Numbered from the stretch's first letter, positions 9,099-17,703 are shown. The stretch is 64,000 nucleotides of DNA from Lentzea sp033794685 (GCA_033794685.1 JARAYZ010000009.1); one strand, 5' to 3'. Notes: generated by a model not told the origin, from the sequence alone. Made by a program: numbers and translations.

Positions 9099-10331
9099 AT
9101 GCGTCACCGATTGGACACGCTGGGGCAGCACGCAGCGCTGTTCGCCATCCTGTCTGTCGTATTTCTGGGGGCTTTTATCGGAGCCGTCCCGGCCAATGCG
9201 CAATCGACAGAGGTACAACCGTCAGACCGCTCATTCATGGTATCTCTGCGCCAAGCGAACTCGTGGTTGGTACCAGTCAGCAAAGAAGCTCCGGCACGTT
9301 CGACGAATGCGAGCGTGAGCAATGCCGGACGTGACATCTTCGAAGGGCATTCACGACTCGACGTCGAACTCCTGAAATCCGCCGAACAACTGGGCGTGGT
9401 TCTGCCGAACGACGTCAGCAGTGAACACCAGTCACTCATCAACGAGATGGCCGAACGCACCGGTGACAACCACGACCGCGCCTACGCGACGATCGTCCGG
9501 CAGACACAGGGCGGCCTTCTCGTGATGTCCGTACAAACGCGGGCGACAACGCAGAACACCGCAATTCGCACACTCGCCCACCAGACGGTGCAAATGCTGA
9601 TTCGTACAATGACGGTCCTGGAGAACACCGGCAGGGTCGACCCGTCTGCACTCGAATTGGTGACCGCCAAGGCACAGGTGAACGCGGTCCGCGTCATCGG
9701 TCAGAACATCGAACCGTCGGACCGGGAATTGCTTGTTCTGCTCACCCAGCATTCGCTTTGGCAGAAACCGGCCAGCCGCGAGAGCTCGGACCGCGCCCGT
9801 GACGCGAAGGTCCGCAAGGTCGCGGGTCAGCTCGCCGCGGAGCACACGCAGCTGACCCAGTCGGTCACGGAGGCCGCCCGTCAGATCGGCGTGGACCTCC
9901 CCGTCGAACCGACGACCGAGCAGAAGTCGTGGGCGAACGCCATCACGTCCAGTTCCGGCGAGGAGCTCGACGACATGTACACGAACCTGTCCCGCGCCGC
10001 CGACGGCTCACTCATCACCCAGGTCGCCCACGCCCGCGCGACGACCAAGAACCTTCCCGCCCGCATCGCCGCACAGACCGCCCTGACCCTCCTGCTCAAG
10101 CACATGCTCCTGCTGGAGGGCACCGGTCTGGTGAAGGCGAACTCGCTGCAGATGACCAACAACCCGCCCATCGCCCAGCAAACGAAGTCCAACAGCAGCT
10201 CGGCGCCACAGCCCGACGACTCGTCCACGAGCGTCGGCTTCCTCACCGGTATCGCCGTCCTGGTGGTCGCCGCCGCAGGCACCCTCTGGCTGGTCCGGGC
10301 GATCGGCCACCACGGCAACCACCGCCGCTGA
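9099..10331 (+). CDS. Secreted, membrane-anchored protein with duplicated DUF4142 domain
   Basis: A 410-residue protein with a signal peptide (residues 1-34, ending PANA), two tandem DUF4142-like helical domains and a C-terminal transmembrane helix (GFLTGIAVLVVAAAGTLWLV) followed by a His/Arg-rich tail. The domains each start with a P-S-D-R-x(2-3)-L/M pattern (QPSDRSF and EPSDREL) and end with (L/I)GV-x-LP, evidence of internal duplication. DUF4142 is a ferritin-like fold of unknown function found outside the membrane. The ATG at 9099 follows GGGAGGGAA. It faces the ECF sigma operon and probably belongs to its regulon. Confidence 0.8.
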   Translation: MRHRLDTLGQHAALFAILSVVFLGAFIGAVPANAQSTEVQPSDRSFMVSLRQANSWLVPVSKEAPARSTNASVSNAGRDIFEGHSRLDVELLKSAEQLGVVLPNDVSSEHQSLINEMAERTGDNHDRAYATIVRQTQGGLLVMSVQTRATTQNTAIRTLAHQTVQMLIRTMTVLENTGRVDPSALELVTAKAQVNAVRVIGQNIEPSDRELLVLLTQHSLWQKPASRESSDRARDAKVRKVAGQLAAEHTQLTQSVTEAARQIGVDLPVEPTTEQKSWANAITSSSGEELDDMYTNLSRAADGSLITQVAHARATTKNLPARIAAQTALTLLLKHMLLLEGTGLVKANSLQMTNNPPIAQQTKSNSSSAPQPDDSSTSVGFLTGIAVLVVAAAGTLWLVRAIGHHGNHRR

Positions 10332-10340
10332 CACCCCGCG

Positions 10341-10473
10341 AACTGATATATCGGCTGCCGCCCTCGCCAACCGATATATCAGTTCCCAACGGCCCGCCGG
10401 GCACCCGCCAGCCCCCTTAGCAATGACTCGTTTGACGACGAAGTCCAAAGAGTCATTGCTAAGGGCCAGGTCA
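10341..10473. repeat. Composite repeat R2
   Basis: Fills the gap between two convergent genes. Two AT boxes form an exact 14-bp inverted pair: AACTGATATATCGG (10341-10354) and CCGATATATCAGTT (10371-10384). A hairpin follows at 10414-10465 with arms CCCTTAGCAATGACTC and GAGTCATTGCTAAGGG, then CCAGGTCA (10466-10473), a version of the CTGACC box. The remaining sequence to 10629 shows no further gene or repeat. Confidence 0.88.
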
Positions 10474-10629
10474 ACGGGTTGCCGGGTTGACATAACGAAG
10501 GTGAACGAGCCAGCGGGCTGGTCTGCAGCGGCTCCAGCAGATGAGCAAGCTGCGGCCGACCCCTGCACCGGCACGCGGTAAAGGGGTCGGCCTACGCAGA
10601 CTCAGGCACGGCCACCGGGCGCCACTCGG

Positions 10630-11757
10630 TCAGGCGGACGGCACCGCGGTGTCCACTCGTTCGACCACGTGCGCCTCGGTGAGGTCGACCGCTTCCCACT
10701 TGCCGATGAGCCGGTCGACAACGGCGGCCGGCACCGGTTCCGGGCGGGCGCGGTTGCGAGCGTGGATCACGTTCCTCGGCGCTTCGAGCCCGATCAGGGT
10801 GATGCGGGCGCGGTAGTCCGCGGCGAGTCCGATGCAGCGCTCGCGCAGTTGCTGGGAGATGTTGGTCGCGTTCCAGACGAACCGCTCCCCCGCCCGCAAC
10901 AGCACTCGGGCTTCCTCGAACGCCGCGGCGGCCACGGCGCGTTGGTCACCGTCGGGCGCGATGCCGAGTCGCGAGCGCACCGCGTCGAGACTCACCACCG
11001 GCCAGCCCGGCCGCTGGGCGGCGATCCAGTGGTCCTTGCCGACGCCCGGCAGGCCGGACAGCACCGTCACCTCGACGCGAGTGTCGTCATAGGCGGCGTA
11101 GCCGGGGTCGCGGCCGGGCGTGCGGAAGTACTGGAACCGGGCGTGGTCGGACGGGAACGCGCGTGGCCGGTTGAGGCAGTCGCGCTCACGGCAGTACTCC
11201 TCGAACAGCGCGATGTTCTCCAGCACCGAGTCCGCGTCACCGCAGATCCGGCCGAGGATGTCGGCGCGGGCGAGCGTCGCCAGGTCGTCGTTGCGCGCGA
11301 GCAGGCTCACCCGGAACGCGATGCGGTCGAGGTCCGGGCGTTCCAGCGCCCAGAACGGCACCTGGTGGTGTCGCACCAGCGCGGCGACGTGTTCGCGCCA
11401 CACGATCGGGCGTCCCATCTCCCACAACAGCTTGCGCGCCAGCAGGTCTCCGGCTCGTGAGTGGCCGTGTGCCGTCACGCGGCCGTCGGCGATCTGTGTG
11501 CGGAACGGCTTCGCGGCGTCGTGTAGCAGCACCGTCGCGAACAACCGCACACGGTCCGCCTCGGGACGCGAACGCCATTCGGGCAACGAGACAAGGGCCT
11601 CGCACGCCATCCGGGTGTGCGTGGCGACATCCCCCTCGGCGTGGTGCACGGGATCTTGCGGCACCCCTTCGAGAGCGCGCACCCACGGGAACGCCGAGCG
11701 GACGGCGTCCCAGTCGAGAGTCCACTGTGGCCCAGTGGGGCAGAGTTGCTCAAACAC
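10630..11757 (-). CDS. HD-Pnk RNA repair enzyme (HD phosphatase - polynucleotide kinase)
   Basis: A 375-residue two-domain protein. The N-terminal HD phosphohydrolase half (HHAEGDVATH near residues 39-47 and LLHDAAKP near 76) is followed by a C-terminal P-loop kinase half with SGLPGVGKD near 232. This is the HD-Pnk arrangement: the HD domain removes 2',3'-cyclic or 3' phosphates and the kinase phosphorylates 5'-OH ends of broken RNA. The GTG start lies 8 bp inside the end of the RNA ligase gene upstream, so both are co-translated as a healing-and-sealing pair. The open frame extends further upstream, but that part is antisense-type sequence inside the ligase gene. Confidence 0.85.
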   Translation of the reverse strand: MFEQLCPTGPQWTLDWDAVRSAFPWVRALEGVPQDPVHHAEGDVATHTRMACEALVSLPEWRSRPEADRVRLFATVLLHDAAKPFRTQIADGRVTAHGHSRAGDLLARKLLWEMGRPIVWREHVAALVRHHQVPFWALERPDLDRIAFRVSLLARNDDLATLARADILGRICGDADSVLENIALFEEYCRERDCLNRPRAFPSDHARFQYFRTPGRDPGYAAYDDTRVEVTVLSGLPGVGKDHWIAAQRPGWPVVSLDAVRSRLGIAPDGDQRAVAAAAFEEARVLLRAGERFVWNATNISQQLRERCIGLAADYRARITLIGLEAPRNVIHARNRARPEPVPAAVVDRLIGKWEAVDLTEAHVVERVDTAVPSA

Positions 11758-12517
11758 GGGCCACCACCTGGTTCGGCAGGATCGGGCGGTCCTGCCAGTG
11801 GCTGCCCGAGTCCAGCACGGCGGTGGCGAACGTCGGCCGCACCCACTTGTAGCGCTCGACCGTGCGGCCGTCCTCCTCCACCTTGATGTAGAGGCCTTCC
11901 ATGTCGTCGTCCGAATCCGTCTCCGCGACGACGACCGCCGGATCCTGCCCCGCCGCACGCGCCGCCCCGACCAACGCGTCACGCCACACCGTGGTGCGGC
12001 AGGTGGACGGGCCGAGCAACGCGGTCAGGTCCTTCAAGCGGCGCAGCGGCCCCTCGTGCAGCACCGGCACGGACATCACCGGCGTACCCGCGAGCAGCCG
12101 GCGGCGTTCCGGAGTGGACAGGAACTCACCGGTCGAGCGGTCGAGCAGGTCGAACTCGCAGAAGTGGTGCGGCAGCGCGTCGTAGAACACGGTGTGCTTG
12201 GCGTACAACCATTCCCCGTAGAGCACGAAACGTGTGCCGAGCCTCTCCCACAGCACGCCCTGGTGCGTCGCGGCCCACGCCTTCAACGGCGCGAACTGAC
12301 GTTCCCTCGGCCCGCCTGCGAGGAAGTGGCCGCGTGACTGGAGTTTCAGCACGCCGTCCGAGTCGAAGCTGATGCCCGCGTTGGCACCGTCGAGCTTCTC
12401 CTCGACGACGAGGTGCCGCCCCGCGATCGCGCGGAACGGCACCTGGTCGAGGTCCTCGTCGCCCGGTTGCAGGCGTGAGCCCTCCAGGTGGGGCGTTCGC
12501 GGGTACTTGCGCAACAT
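11750..12517 (-). CDS. ATP-dependent RNA ligase (Rnl2-like)
   Basis: A 255-residue nucleotidyltransferase-type ligase. Motif I is VEEKLDGANAG with the adenylated lysine near residue 41; further motifs include LYGEWLYAKHT (motif III region), EGLYIKVE (motif IV-like) and RYKWVR (motif V). The family joins 3'-OH and 5'-phosphate RNA ends. It is the first gene of a two-gene operon with HD-Pnk, which prepares those ends. ATG 12517 is preferred over an in-frame TTG at 12550 because family members begin at this point. Confidence 0.85.
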   Translation of the reverse strand: MLRKYPRTPHLEGSRLQPGDEDLDQVPFRAIAGRHLVVEEKLDGANAGISFDSDGVLKLQSRGHFLAGGPRERQFAPLKAWAATHQGVLWERLGTRFVLYGEWLYAKHTVFYDALPHHFCEFDLLDRSTGEFLSTPERRRLLAGTPVMSVPVLHEGPLRRLKDLTALLGPSTCRTTVWRDALVGAARAAGQDPAVVVAETDSDDDMEGLYIKVEEDGRTVERYKWVRPTFATAVLDSGSHWQDRPILPNQVVARV

Positions 12518-12559
12518 GCCCCATTTTGTAACCCGTCCGTGCGCCCGCAAGCGAACGGT

Positions 12560-13324
12560 TTACGCCTGACCGACGAACGCGGCCTTGTCGGAGTTGAAGG
12601 TCGGCTCGAACACGAGCTGCATCTCACCGGGCTGCGCGCCGACCGAGTACGCGATGTGGAAGGTGTAGGTCTTGCCCGGCAGCACGGTCGCCGAGTCGAA
12701 CGTGCTGTCACAGCCGCCGCCCGAGTCGAACACCATGTCGGCCTTCTGCCCGTTGAACTGCGCGTCGGTACCGATCGACATCAGCGCGGTCTCGAACGCC
12801 GCGCTGGTCCCGTTGGTGATGGTGATCTCGAACTTCACCGCGCGGGCGATGTTGGGCGGCGCGGAGAACTGACCGGGCGTGCACGCGACCGGCTTGGCGA
12901 CGTCGACCGAGAGGCCGTTCGCCCACGAGTACCTCTTGCCCCAGGTCGGGTTCTCCTTCAGTGCGTCCTGCTTCGCGGTCTCGCCGGGAGCGCCGACCTG
13001 GCCCTGGTTGGTGCTGCCGTCGAGGATCTTGTCGAGTTCCTCGACCGCGGCCTGCTGCGCCACGACCGTCAGCACGATCGCCAGCACGCACAGGACGACA
13101 CCGGCCGCCGCGAGAACCTTGCGCGTGCCGAACAACGCGATCACGCCGAGCACGATCCCGACGAACGCGGCGATCGCGGTGAGGTTGTTGAAGAAGATGA
13201 GCCACGAGCTGAGGATGCCGACGATCCCGAGGATCACCGCCGTCCACGCGAGTGCACCGAAGCGTGCGGTCTTCGGCGGTGCGACCGGAGGCTCGGCGTA
13301 GACGGGCGGCGTCGGATAGGTCAT
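12560..13324 (-). CDS. Membrane protein with DUF4190-like helices and C-terminal Ig-like domain
   Basis: A 254-residue protein. A proline-rich cytoplasmic start (MTYPTPPVYAEPPVAPP) precedes two to three hydrophobic helices between residues about 20 and 90, then an extracytoplasmic domain of about 150 residues with two cysteines, resembling DUF4352-type beta folds. Function is unknown. ATG 13324 follows GGGAGCC. It stands alone, convergent with nothing and divergent from the protease gene. Confidence 0.7.
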   Translation of the reverse strand: MTYPTPPVYAEPPVAPPKTARFGALAWTAVILGIVGILSSWLIFFNNLTAIAAFVGIVLGVIALFGTRKVLAAAGVVLCVLAIVLTVVAQQAAVEELDKILDGSTNQGQVGAPGETAKQDALKENPTWGKRYSWANGLSVDVAKPVACTPGQFSAPPNIARAVKFEITITNGTSAAFETALMSIGTDAQFNGQKADMVFDSGGGCDSTFDSATVLPGKTYTFHIAYSVGAQPGEMQLVFEPTFNSDKAAFVGQA

Positions 13325-13469
13325 CAAGGCTCCCGAGGGTTGCGATGTGTGACCACGACGTCGATTGGTCTGCTTCACCCGTTAGCCCCAACCCACGGCA
13401 TCACCCGATCGAGTTACGGACGGCCGACCGGCCGACTGCCGAAGGTAGTTGATCGACTACGATCCGTGC

Positions 13470-14276
13470 ATGGCACGACGACTCGCCGGAATCCTGCTGG
13501 CCTCGATCGCCGCACTTGGCGTGACGACTGCACCCGCGCAGGCGGCTGTCGACTTCACCGGCACGGTGAAGCTGAACAACTGCTCCGGTTCGCTCGTCCG
13601 CCTGCCCGGTTCGAGCCCCTCGCACAAAGCGCTCGTGCTCACCAACGGGCACTGCGTCGAGTTCATCAAGGCGGGCGAGGTGTACGTCGACCAGCCGGCG
13701 GACCGCACCTTCAAGCTGCTCAACGGCTCCGGCTCGGACATCGCGACGCTGCAGAGCACCAGGCTCGTCTACGCGACGATGACCGGCACCGACGCCGCGC
13801 TCTACCGGCTCGACAAGTCCTACCAGCAACTCCAGCAGCAGCACGGCGGCCGCGCGCTCGAACTGTCCGCCGCGCGCCCGTCCACCAAGACGGAGATCAG
13901 GATCGCCTCGGGTTACTGGAAGAAGATCTACTCCTGCCAGATCGACGGATTCGTCCACCAGGTCAGGGAAGCGAGCTGGACCTGGCGTGACTCGCTGCGC
14001 TACACGCCGTCGTGCGACACGATCGGCGGCACGTCGGGCTCGCCGATCATCGACAACGCGAGCGGCAAGGTCGTCGGCGTCAACAACACCGGCAACGAGA
14101 GCGGCGGCCGTTGCACGATGAACAACCCGTGCGAGGTCGACGCCGCCGGCAAGATCACCGTCCGCCGCGGCACCAACTACGGCCAGCAGACCTTCGGTCT
14201 CGTCGCCTGCTTCGGTCCCCGCACGACGCTGGACCTGACGCTGCCCGGCTGCCAGGTCGCGAAACCCGTCCGGTAG
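13470..14276 (+). CDS. Secreted trypsin-like serine protease
   Basis: A 268-residue exported protease of the chymotrypsin fold. A signal peptide (MARRLAGILLASIAALGVTTAPAQA) is followed by the catalytic triad: His in TNGHC, Asp in GTDAALYRL and Ser in GGTSGSPI. It contains several cysteines that could form disulfides. ATG 13470 is preferred to an upstream in-frame start because it places the signal peptide at the N-terminus. A bidirectional terminator follows, shared with the convergent hydrolase gene. Confidence 0.9.
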   Translation: MARRLAGILLASIAALGVTTAPAQAAVDFTGTVKLNNCSGSLVRLPGSSPSHKALVLTNGHCVEFIKAGEVYVDQPADRTFKLLNGSGSDIATLQSTRLVYATMTGTDAALYRLDKSYQQLQQQHGGRALELSAARPSTKTEIRIASGYWKKIYSCQIDGFVHQVREASWTWRDSLRYTPSCDTIGGTSGSPIIDNASGKVVGVNNTGNESGGRCTMNNPCEVDAAGKITVRRGTNYGQQTFGLVACFGPRTTLDLTLPGCQVAKPVR

Positions 14277-14290
14277 GCCGGGCCCCGACG

Positions 14291-14332
14291 CGAAGAATCC
14301 GGGACGCCCCTGCCCGCGTCCCGGATTCTTCG
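14291..14332. terminator. Bidirectional terminator hairpin between protease and hydrolase genes
   Basis: A perfect 17-bp stem, CGAAGAATCCGGGACGC (14291-14307) and GCGTCCCGGATTCTTCG (14316-14332), with an 8-nt loop. It lies between convergent genes and can serve both. Confidence 0.88.
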
Positions 14333-14339
14333 TCTTCCA

Positions 14340-15140
14340 CTACCGCGCGGCGCGCACGATCAGGTCGGCCACGGTGTCCGGGTGCGACACGGCCACCGAG
14401 TGCGAAGCTCCCTTGACCTCGACGGTCGCACGGGAGTGGGCACGCTCGGCCATCCACTTCTGCGCGGCGATCGGGATGTTCTTGTCCTTGCCCGCCACCA
14501 CGAAGTAGGACGGGATGGTCTTCCAGGCGGGCTCGCCTGCCTGCTCGTTCAGCGCGGTGTCGTTGATCGGGCGCTGGGTCGCCGCCGCCAGCGTCGCGTC
14601 CTTGCGGGACACGTCCGCCGCGAACTGCTGCCAGTACTTGTCCTGCGCGATCACGAGATCGGTCGTCCCGTCGCCGAGCGGGATCGGCCGCACCGCGTCG
14701 CCGAGGGTGCTGCCGGGGAACTGGTTCGACAGCCCGAGAGCGGTCTCGCCCTTCTCCGGCGCGAACGCCGCGACGTAGACGAGCGACTTCACGTTCGGGT
14801 TGCCGAGCGACGCGGCCGACTGGACCATGCCGCCGTAGGAGTGTCCAGCGAGGACGATCGGCCCTTCGATCGAGGCGAGCACCTGGCGCAGGTAGTTCGC
14901 GTCACCGGTGACGGACCTTAGCGGGTTCGCCACCGCTACGACCGGGAACCCCTTGCGCTGCAAGCGTTCCACAACACCGTTCCAGCTGGACGCGTCCGCG
15001 AAGGCGCCGTGCACCAGGACGATCGTCGGCTTCTTGGCACCCTGCTTCGAGGCCTCGTCCGCGGCACCGGCACTCGACGGAACGACGGCGGCCATCGCCA
15101 GCAGCGTCCCCAGAACGGCGATCACCTTACGAACTCGCAT
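14340..15140 (-). CDS. Secreted alpha/beta hydrolase
   Basis: A 266-residue protein with a signal peptide (MRVRKVIAVLGTLLAMAAVVPSSAGA) and an alpha/beta hydrolase domain: oxyanion-hole HGAF, nucleophile elbow GHSYGG and C-terminal catalytic His in GASHSVAVSHP. It resembles the EstC/salicylate-esterase-like group of small-ester hydrolases. Substrate unknown. ATG 15140 is preferred over 15182 because it begins the signal peptide. Confidence 0.85.
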   Translation of the reverse strand: MRVRKVIAVLGTLLAMAAVVPSSAGAADEASKQGAKKPTIVLVHGAFADASSWNGVVERLQRKGFPVVAVANPLRSVTGDANYLRQVLASIEGPIVLAGHSYGGMVQSAASLGNPNVKSLVYVAAFAPEKGETALGLSNQFPGSTLGDAVRPIPLGDGTTDLVIAQDKYWQQFAADVSRKDATLAAATQRPINDTALNEQAGEPAWKTIPSYFVVAGKDKNIPIAAQKWMAERAHSRATVEVKGASHSVAVSHPDTVADLIVRAAR

Positions 15141-15250
15141 TGATCTCTCACTCTCTCGTCGGGCACCGTGGCGGTGGTGCATCGCGCTCGATTAGGTCGT
15201 GCACGATGTAAGTTACCCGACGAGTTACCTCGCACGCGATGTGTTTCAGC

Positions 15251-15706
15251 TCACTGGCGCTCGGCGCCGTGCTTCACGCGGTTCAGCGCCCTGCGGAGGA
15301 TGGTGATCTCCTCCAGGGTCATGCCGAGCGCCTTACCGAGCTGGTTGAACATCTCGGCGCCGATCCACCGCAGCTCACGACCCTTGTCCGTGAGCTGGAC
15401 GAGCACCGAACGCTCGTCGTCGGGGTGCGTGACGCGCACCAGCAGACCGCTCTTCTCCAGCCGCTTGATCAACGGCGAGAGCGTGCTGTACTCCAGGTCG
15501 AGCTCCTGCACGAGCTCCCGGATCGGCCTCGAGTCCTTCTCCCACAGCAGCAGCATCACCAGGAACTGCGGGTAGGTGATGCCCGCCTTGTCGAGGATCG
15601 GGCGGTAGAAGCCGGTGACCGCTCGCGACGTCGTGTAGAGGTCGAAGCAGAGCAGGTCCGAGACCGTGGGAGTCACGGCGGACGGCGCGTCGGGAGTAGT
15701 GCTCAC
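15251..15706 (-). CDS. MarR/OhrR-family transcriptional regulator
   Basis: A 151-residue winged-helix repressor. The N-terminus LLCFDLYTTSRAVTGFY with Cys20 matches the redox-sensing cysteine position of OhrR, which responds to organic hydroperoxides. The DNA-binding wing contains LEYSTLSPLIKRLEKSGLL and HPDDERSVLVQLT. No ohr peroxiredoxin gene is adjacent, so its target may be the downstream secreted hydrolase on the same strand. Start GTG 15706 is the only one that gives the family N-terminus. Confidence 0.85.
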   Translation of the reverse strand: MSTTPDAPSAVTPTVSDLLCFDLYTTSRAVTGFYRPILDKAGITYPQFLVMLLLWEKDSRPIRELVQELDLEYSTLSPLIKRLEKSGLLVRVTHPDDERSVLVQLTDKGRELRWIGAEMFNQLGKALGMTLEEITILRRALNRVKHGAERQ

Positions 15707-15782
15707 GCTTTTCAGGCTACTCGGAGCCCACCACCACAGCGGCGTGATCGGTTGCGGCACCGCGAACGGGACCGGCCCTGGC

Positions 15783-16292
15783 CTACGACCAGGGCTCGTC
15801 CAGCGCCGAGGCCTCATCTCCGGCGTTGCGCAGCTCGTCGCGCACCACCCGATAGGCGAGGCCTTCCGCATAACCCTTGCGCGCCAACGCACCCACGAGA
15901 CGGCGGATCTTCGTCGTCTCGTCCACGCCGGACAGGGTGCGCAGGCGTTTGCGGACGAGCTCGCGAGCACGCTCTTCCTCGGCCTCGCCGTCGACCGCGG
16001 CGACGGCCTCGGCCACCACCTCGTCCGCCACGCCCTTGCGGCGCAGTTCCATGGCCAGGGCGCGGCGGCCCAGGCCGTTGTACGTGTGCCGGGAATGCAC
16101 CCACATCTCGGCGAACTGCGCGTCGTCGATCAGGCCGGCGCGGTCGAACTTGCCGAGAACGATCTCGGCGGCGCCGGCACTGATCCCCTTGCGCAGCAAC
16201 GCGTCGTGCAGTTCCTGCCGGGAGCGGGCCCGGGCACCGAGCAGCGCGTAACAGATGTCCCGTGCCTTGCGCTGCTCTTCAGCCTCGTCCAA
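15783..16292 (-). CDS. recX: RecX, regulator of RecA
   Basis: A 169-residue helical protein that modulates RecA filament growth. RecX repeats are seen as ARARSRQELHDALLRKGI, ARKGYAEGLAYRVV and similar three-helix units. It follows recA by 13 bp on the same strand, the usual actinobacterial order. The start is TTG 16292: an in-frame stop lies just upstream and no ATG/GTG is available in frame. Confidence 0.93.
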   Translation of the reverse strand: MDEAEEQRKARDICYALLGARARSRQELHDALLRKGISAGAAEIVLGKFDRAGLIDDAQFAEMWVHSRHTYNGLGRRALAMELRRKGVADEVVAEAVAAVDGEAEEERARELVRKRLRTLSGVDETTKIRRLVGALARKGYAEGLAYRVVRDELRNAGDEASALDEPWS

Positions 16293-16305
16293 ACCCCACT
16301 ACCTC

Positions 16306-17352
16306 TTAGAACTCGACCGGCGCGGCGGGAACCGTCTCGTCGGCGTCGAGGGTGGCGCCGATGCCGAGCTTGTCCTTGATGCGCTTCTCGACCTCGTTCG
16401 CGATGTCCGGGTTGTCCAGCAGGAACTTGCGGGCGTTCTCCTTGCCCTGGCCCAGCTGGTCGCCCTCGTAGGTGTACCAGGCGCCGGACTTGCGCAGGAT
16501 GCCCTGGTCGACGCCCATGTCGATGAGCGAGCCCTCGCGGCTGATGCCCTTGCCGTAGAGGATGTCGAACTCGGCCTGCTTGAACGGCGGCGCGACCTTG
16601 TTCTTCACGACCTTGACCCTGGTGCGGTTGCCGACGGGCTCGCCGCCGTCCTTCAGGGTCTCGATGCGGCGGACGTCCAGACGCACGGAGGCGTAGAACT
16701 TCAGCGCCTTACCACCGGTCGTGGTCTCCGGGGAGCCGAACATCACGCCGATCTTCTCGCGCAGCTGGTTGATGAAGATCGCAGTCGTGTTGGACGCGCT
16801 GAGCGCACCCGTGATCTTGCGCAGCGCCTGGCTCATCAGGCGGGCCTGCAGACCGACGTGGTTGTCGCCCATCTCGCCCTCGATCTCGGCGCGCGGCACG
16901 AGGGCGGCGACCGAGTCGATGACCAGGATGTCGAGCGCGCCGGAACGGACCAGCATGTCCGCGATCTCGAGCGCCTGCTCACCGGTGTCGGGCTGGGAGA
17001 CCAGCAGCGCGTCGGTGTCGACGCCCAGCTTCTTCGCGTACTCGGGGTCGAGGGCGTGCTCCGCGTCAATGAACGCCGCGATGCCGCCGGCCTTCTGCGC
17101 GTTCGCCACGGCGTGCAGCGCCACGGTCGTCTTACCGGAGGACTCAGGGCCGTAGATCTCGACGACCCGGCCCCGCGGCAGCCCACCGATGCCGAGTGCC
17201 ACGTCCAGGGCGATCGCGCCGGTCGGGATCACGGCGATCGGGGCACGGCCCTCCTCGCCGAGGCGCATGACCGAGCCCTTGCCGAACTGCTTGTCGATCT
17301 GCGCCAGGGCCAGCTCGAGCGCCTTGTCCCGGTCGGGTGCTGCGGGTGCCAT
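16306..17352 (-). CDS. recA: Recombinase RecA
   Basis: A 348-residue recombinase that drives homologous strand exchange and triggers LexA self-cleavage. Walker A GPESSGKT is near residue 68, with IFINQLREKIGVMFG and the L2/C-terminal blocks intact; no intein. ATG 17352 gives the standard MAPAAPDRDKAL start, with AAAGGTGG upstream; in-frame starts further upstream lie within the promoter. The upstream region contains a PafBC-type promoter (17402-17424) and an SOS box (17457-17472), the two-promoter arrangement known from mycobacterial recA. Confidence 0.98.
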   Translation of the reverse strand: MAPAAPDRDKALELALAQIDKQFGKGSVMRLGEEGRAPIAVIPTGAIALDVALGIGGLPRGRVVEIYGPESSGKTTVALHAVANAQKAGGIAAFIDAEHALDPEYAKKLGVDTDALLVSQPDTGEQALEIADMLVRSGALDILVIDSVAALVPRAEIEGEMGDNHVGLQARLMSQALRKITGALSASNTTAIFINQLREKIGVMFGSPETTTGGKALKFYASVRLDVRRIETLKDGGEPVGNRTRVKVVKNKVAPPFKQAEFDILYGKGISREGSLIDMGVDQGILRKSGAWYTYEGDQLGQGKENARKFLLDNPDIANEVEKRIKDKLGIGATLDADETVPAAPVEF

Positions 17353-17401
17353 CTTGGGTCCACCTTTTGTCGTCTGCCGTTGCTTCGTCATGTTGGACCT
17401 G

Positions 17402-17424
17402 ACGCTACTGGCGGGGTCTGACAA
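17402..17424 (-). promoter_or_regulatory. RecA-independent (PafBC-type) DNA-damage promoter of recA
   Basis: On the minus strand: TTGTCAGAC (17424-17416), 8-bp spacer, TAGCGT (17407-17402). This fits the mycobacterial RecA_NDp consensus TTGTCR...N8...TAnnnT recognised with PafBC. It is about 50 bp upstream of the recA start. Confidence 0.75.
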
Positions 17425-17456
17425 TTCTGCGAAGCCGGGGGTCGGCGCCACTGTAG

Positions 17457-17472
17457 CCGAACACGTGTTCGA
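17457..17472. promoter_or_regulatory. SOS (LexA) box upstream of recA
   Basis: CCGAACACGTGTTCGA matches the actinobacterial LexA consensus TCGAAC-N4-GTTCGA at 15 of 16 positions. It lies upstream of the PafBC-type promoter. Confidence 0.9.
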
Positions 17473-17499
17473 GCACACGTGACACTCCGAACCGCCACT

Positions 17500-17694
17500 T
17501 CAGCGGCGACTTTCGGGAATTTCGAAGGCGTTGCAGACCGCGACCCAGACCTCTTTGGCGCCGATCCCGGCCTCCAGGGCCTGGTCGGCGGTCCGGCCTC
17601 CCAACGACGACAGCACGTGGTCGTGGGCGATCATCTCGGCCCTGACCTGGCCGAACTCCCCTGCCATGAGCTTGCGGAACATGGTGATGCGCAC
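17500..17694 (-). CDS. DUF3046 protein
   Basis: A 64-residue soluble protein of the DUF3046 family, found next to recA in actinobacteria; function unknown. The conserved pattern MRITMFRKLMAGEFG and the C-terminal VWVAVCNAFEIP are visible. GTG 17694 gives the normal family N-terminus. Confidence 0.9.
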   Translation of the reverse strand: MRITMFRKLMAGEFGQVRAEMIAHDHVLSSLGGRTADQALEAGIGAKEVWVAVCNAFEIPESRR

Positions 17695-17703
17695 CGGGAG
17701 ACC

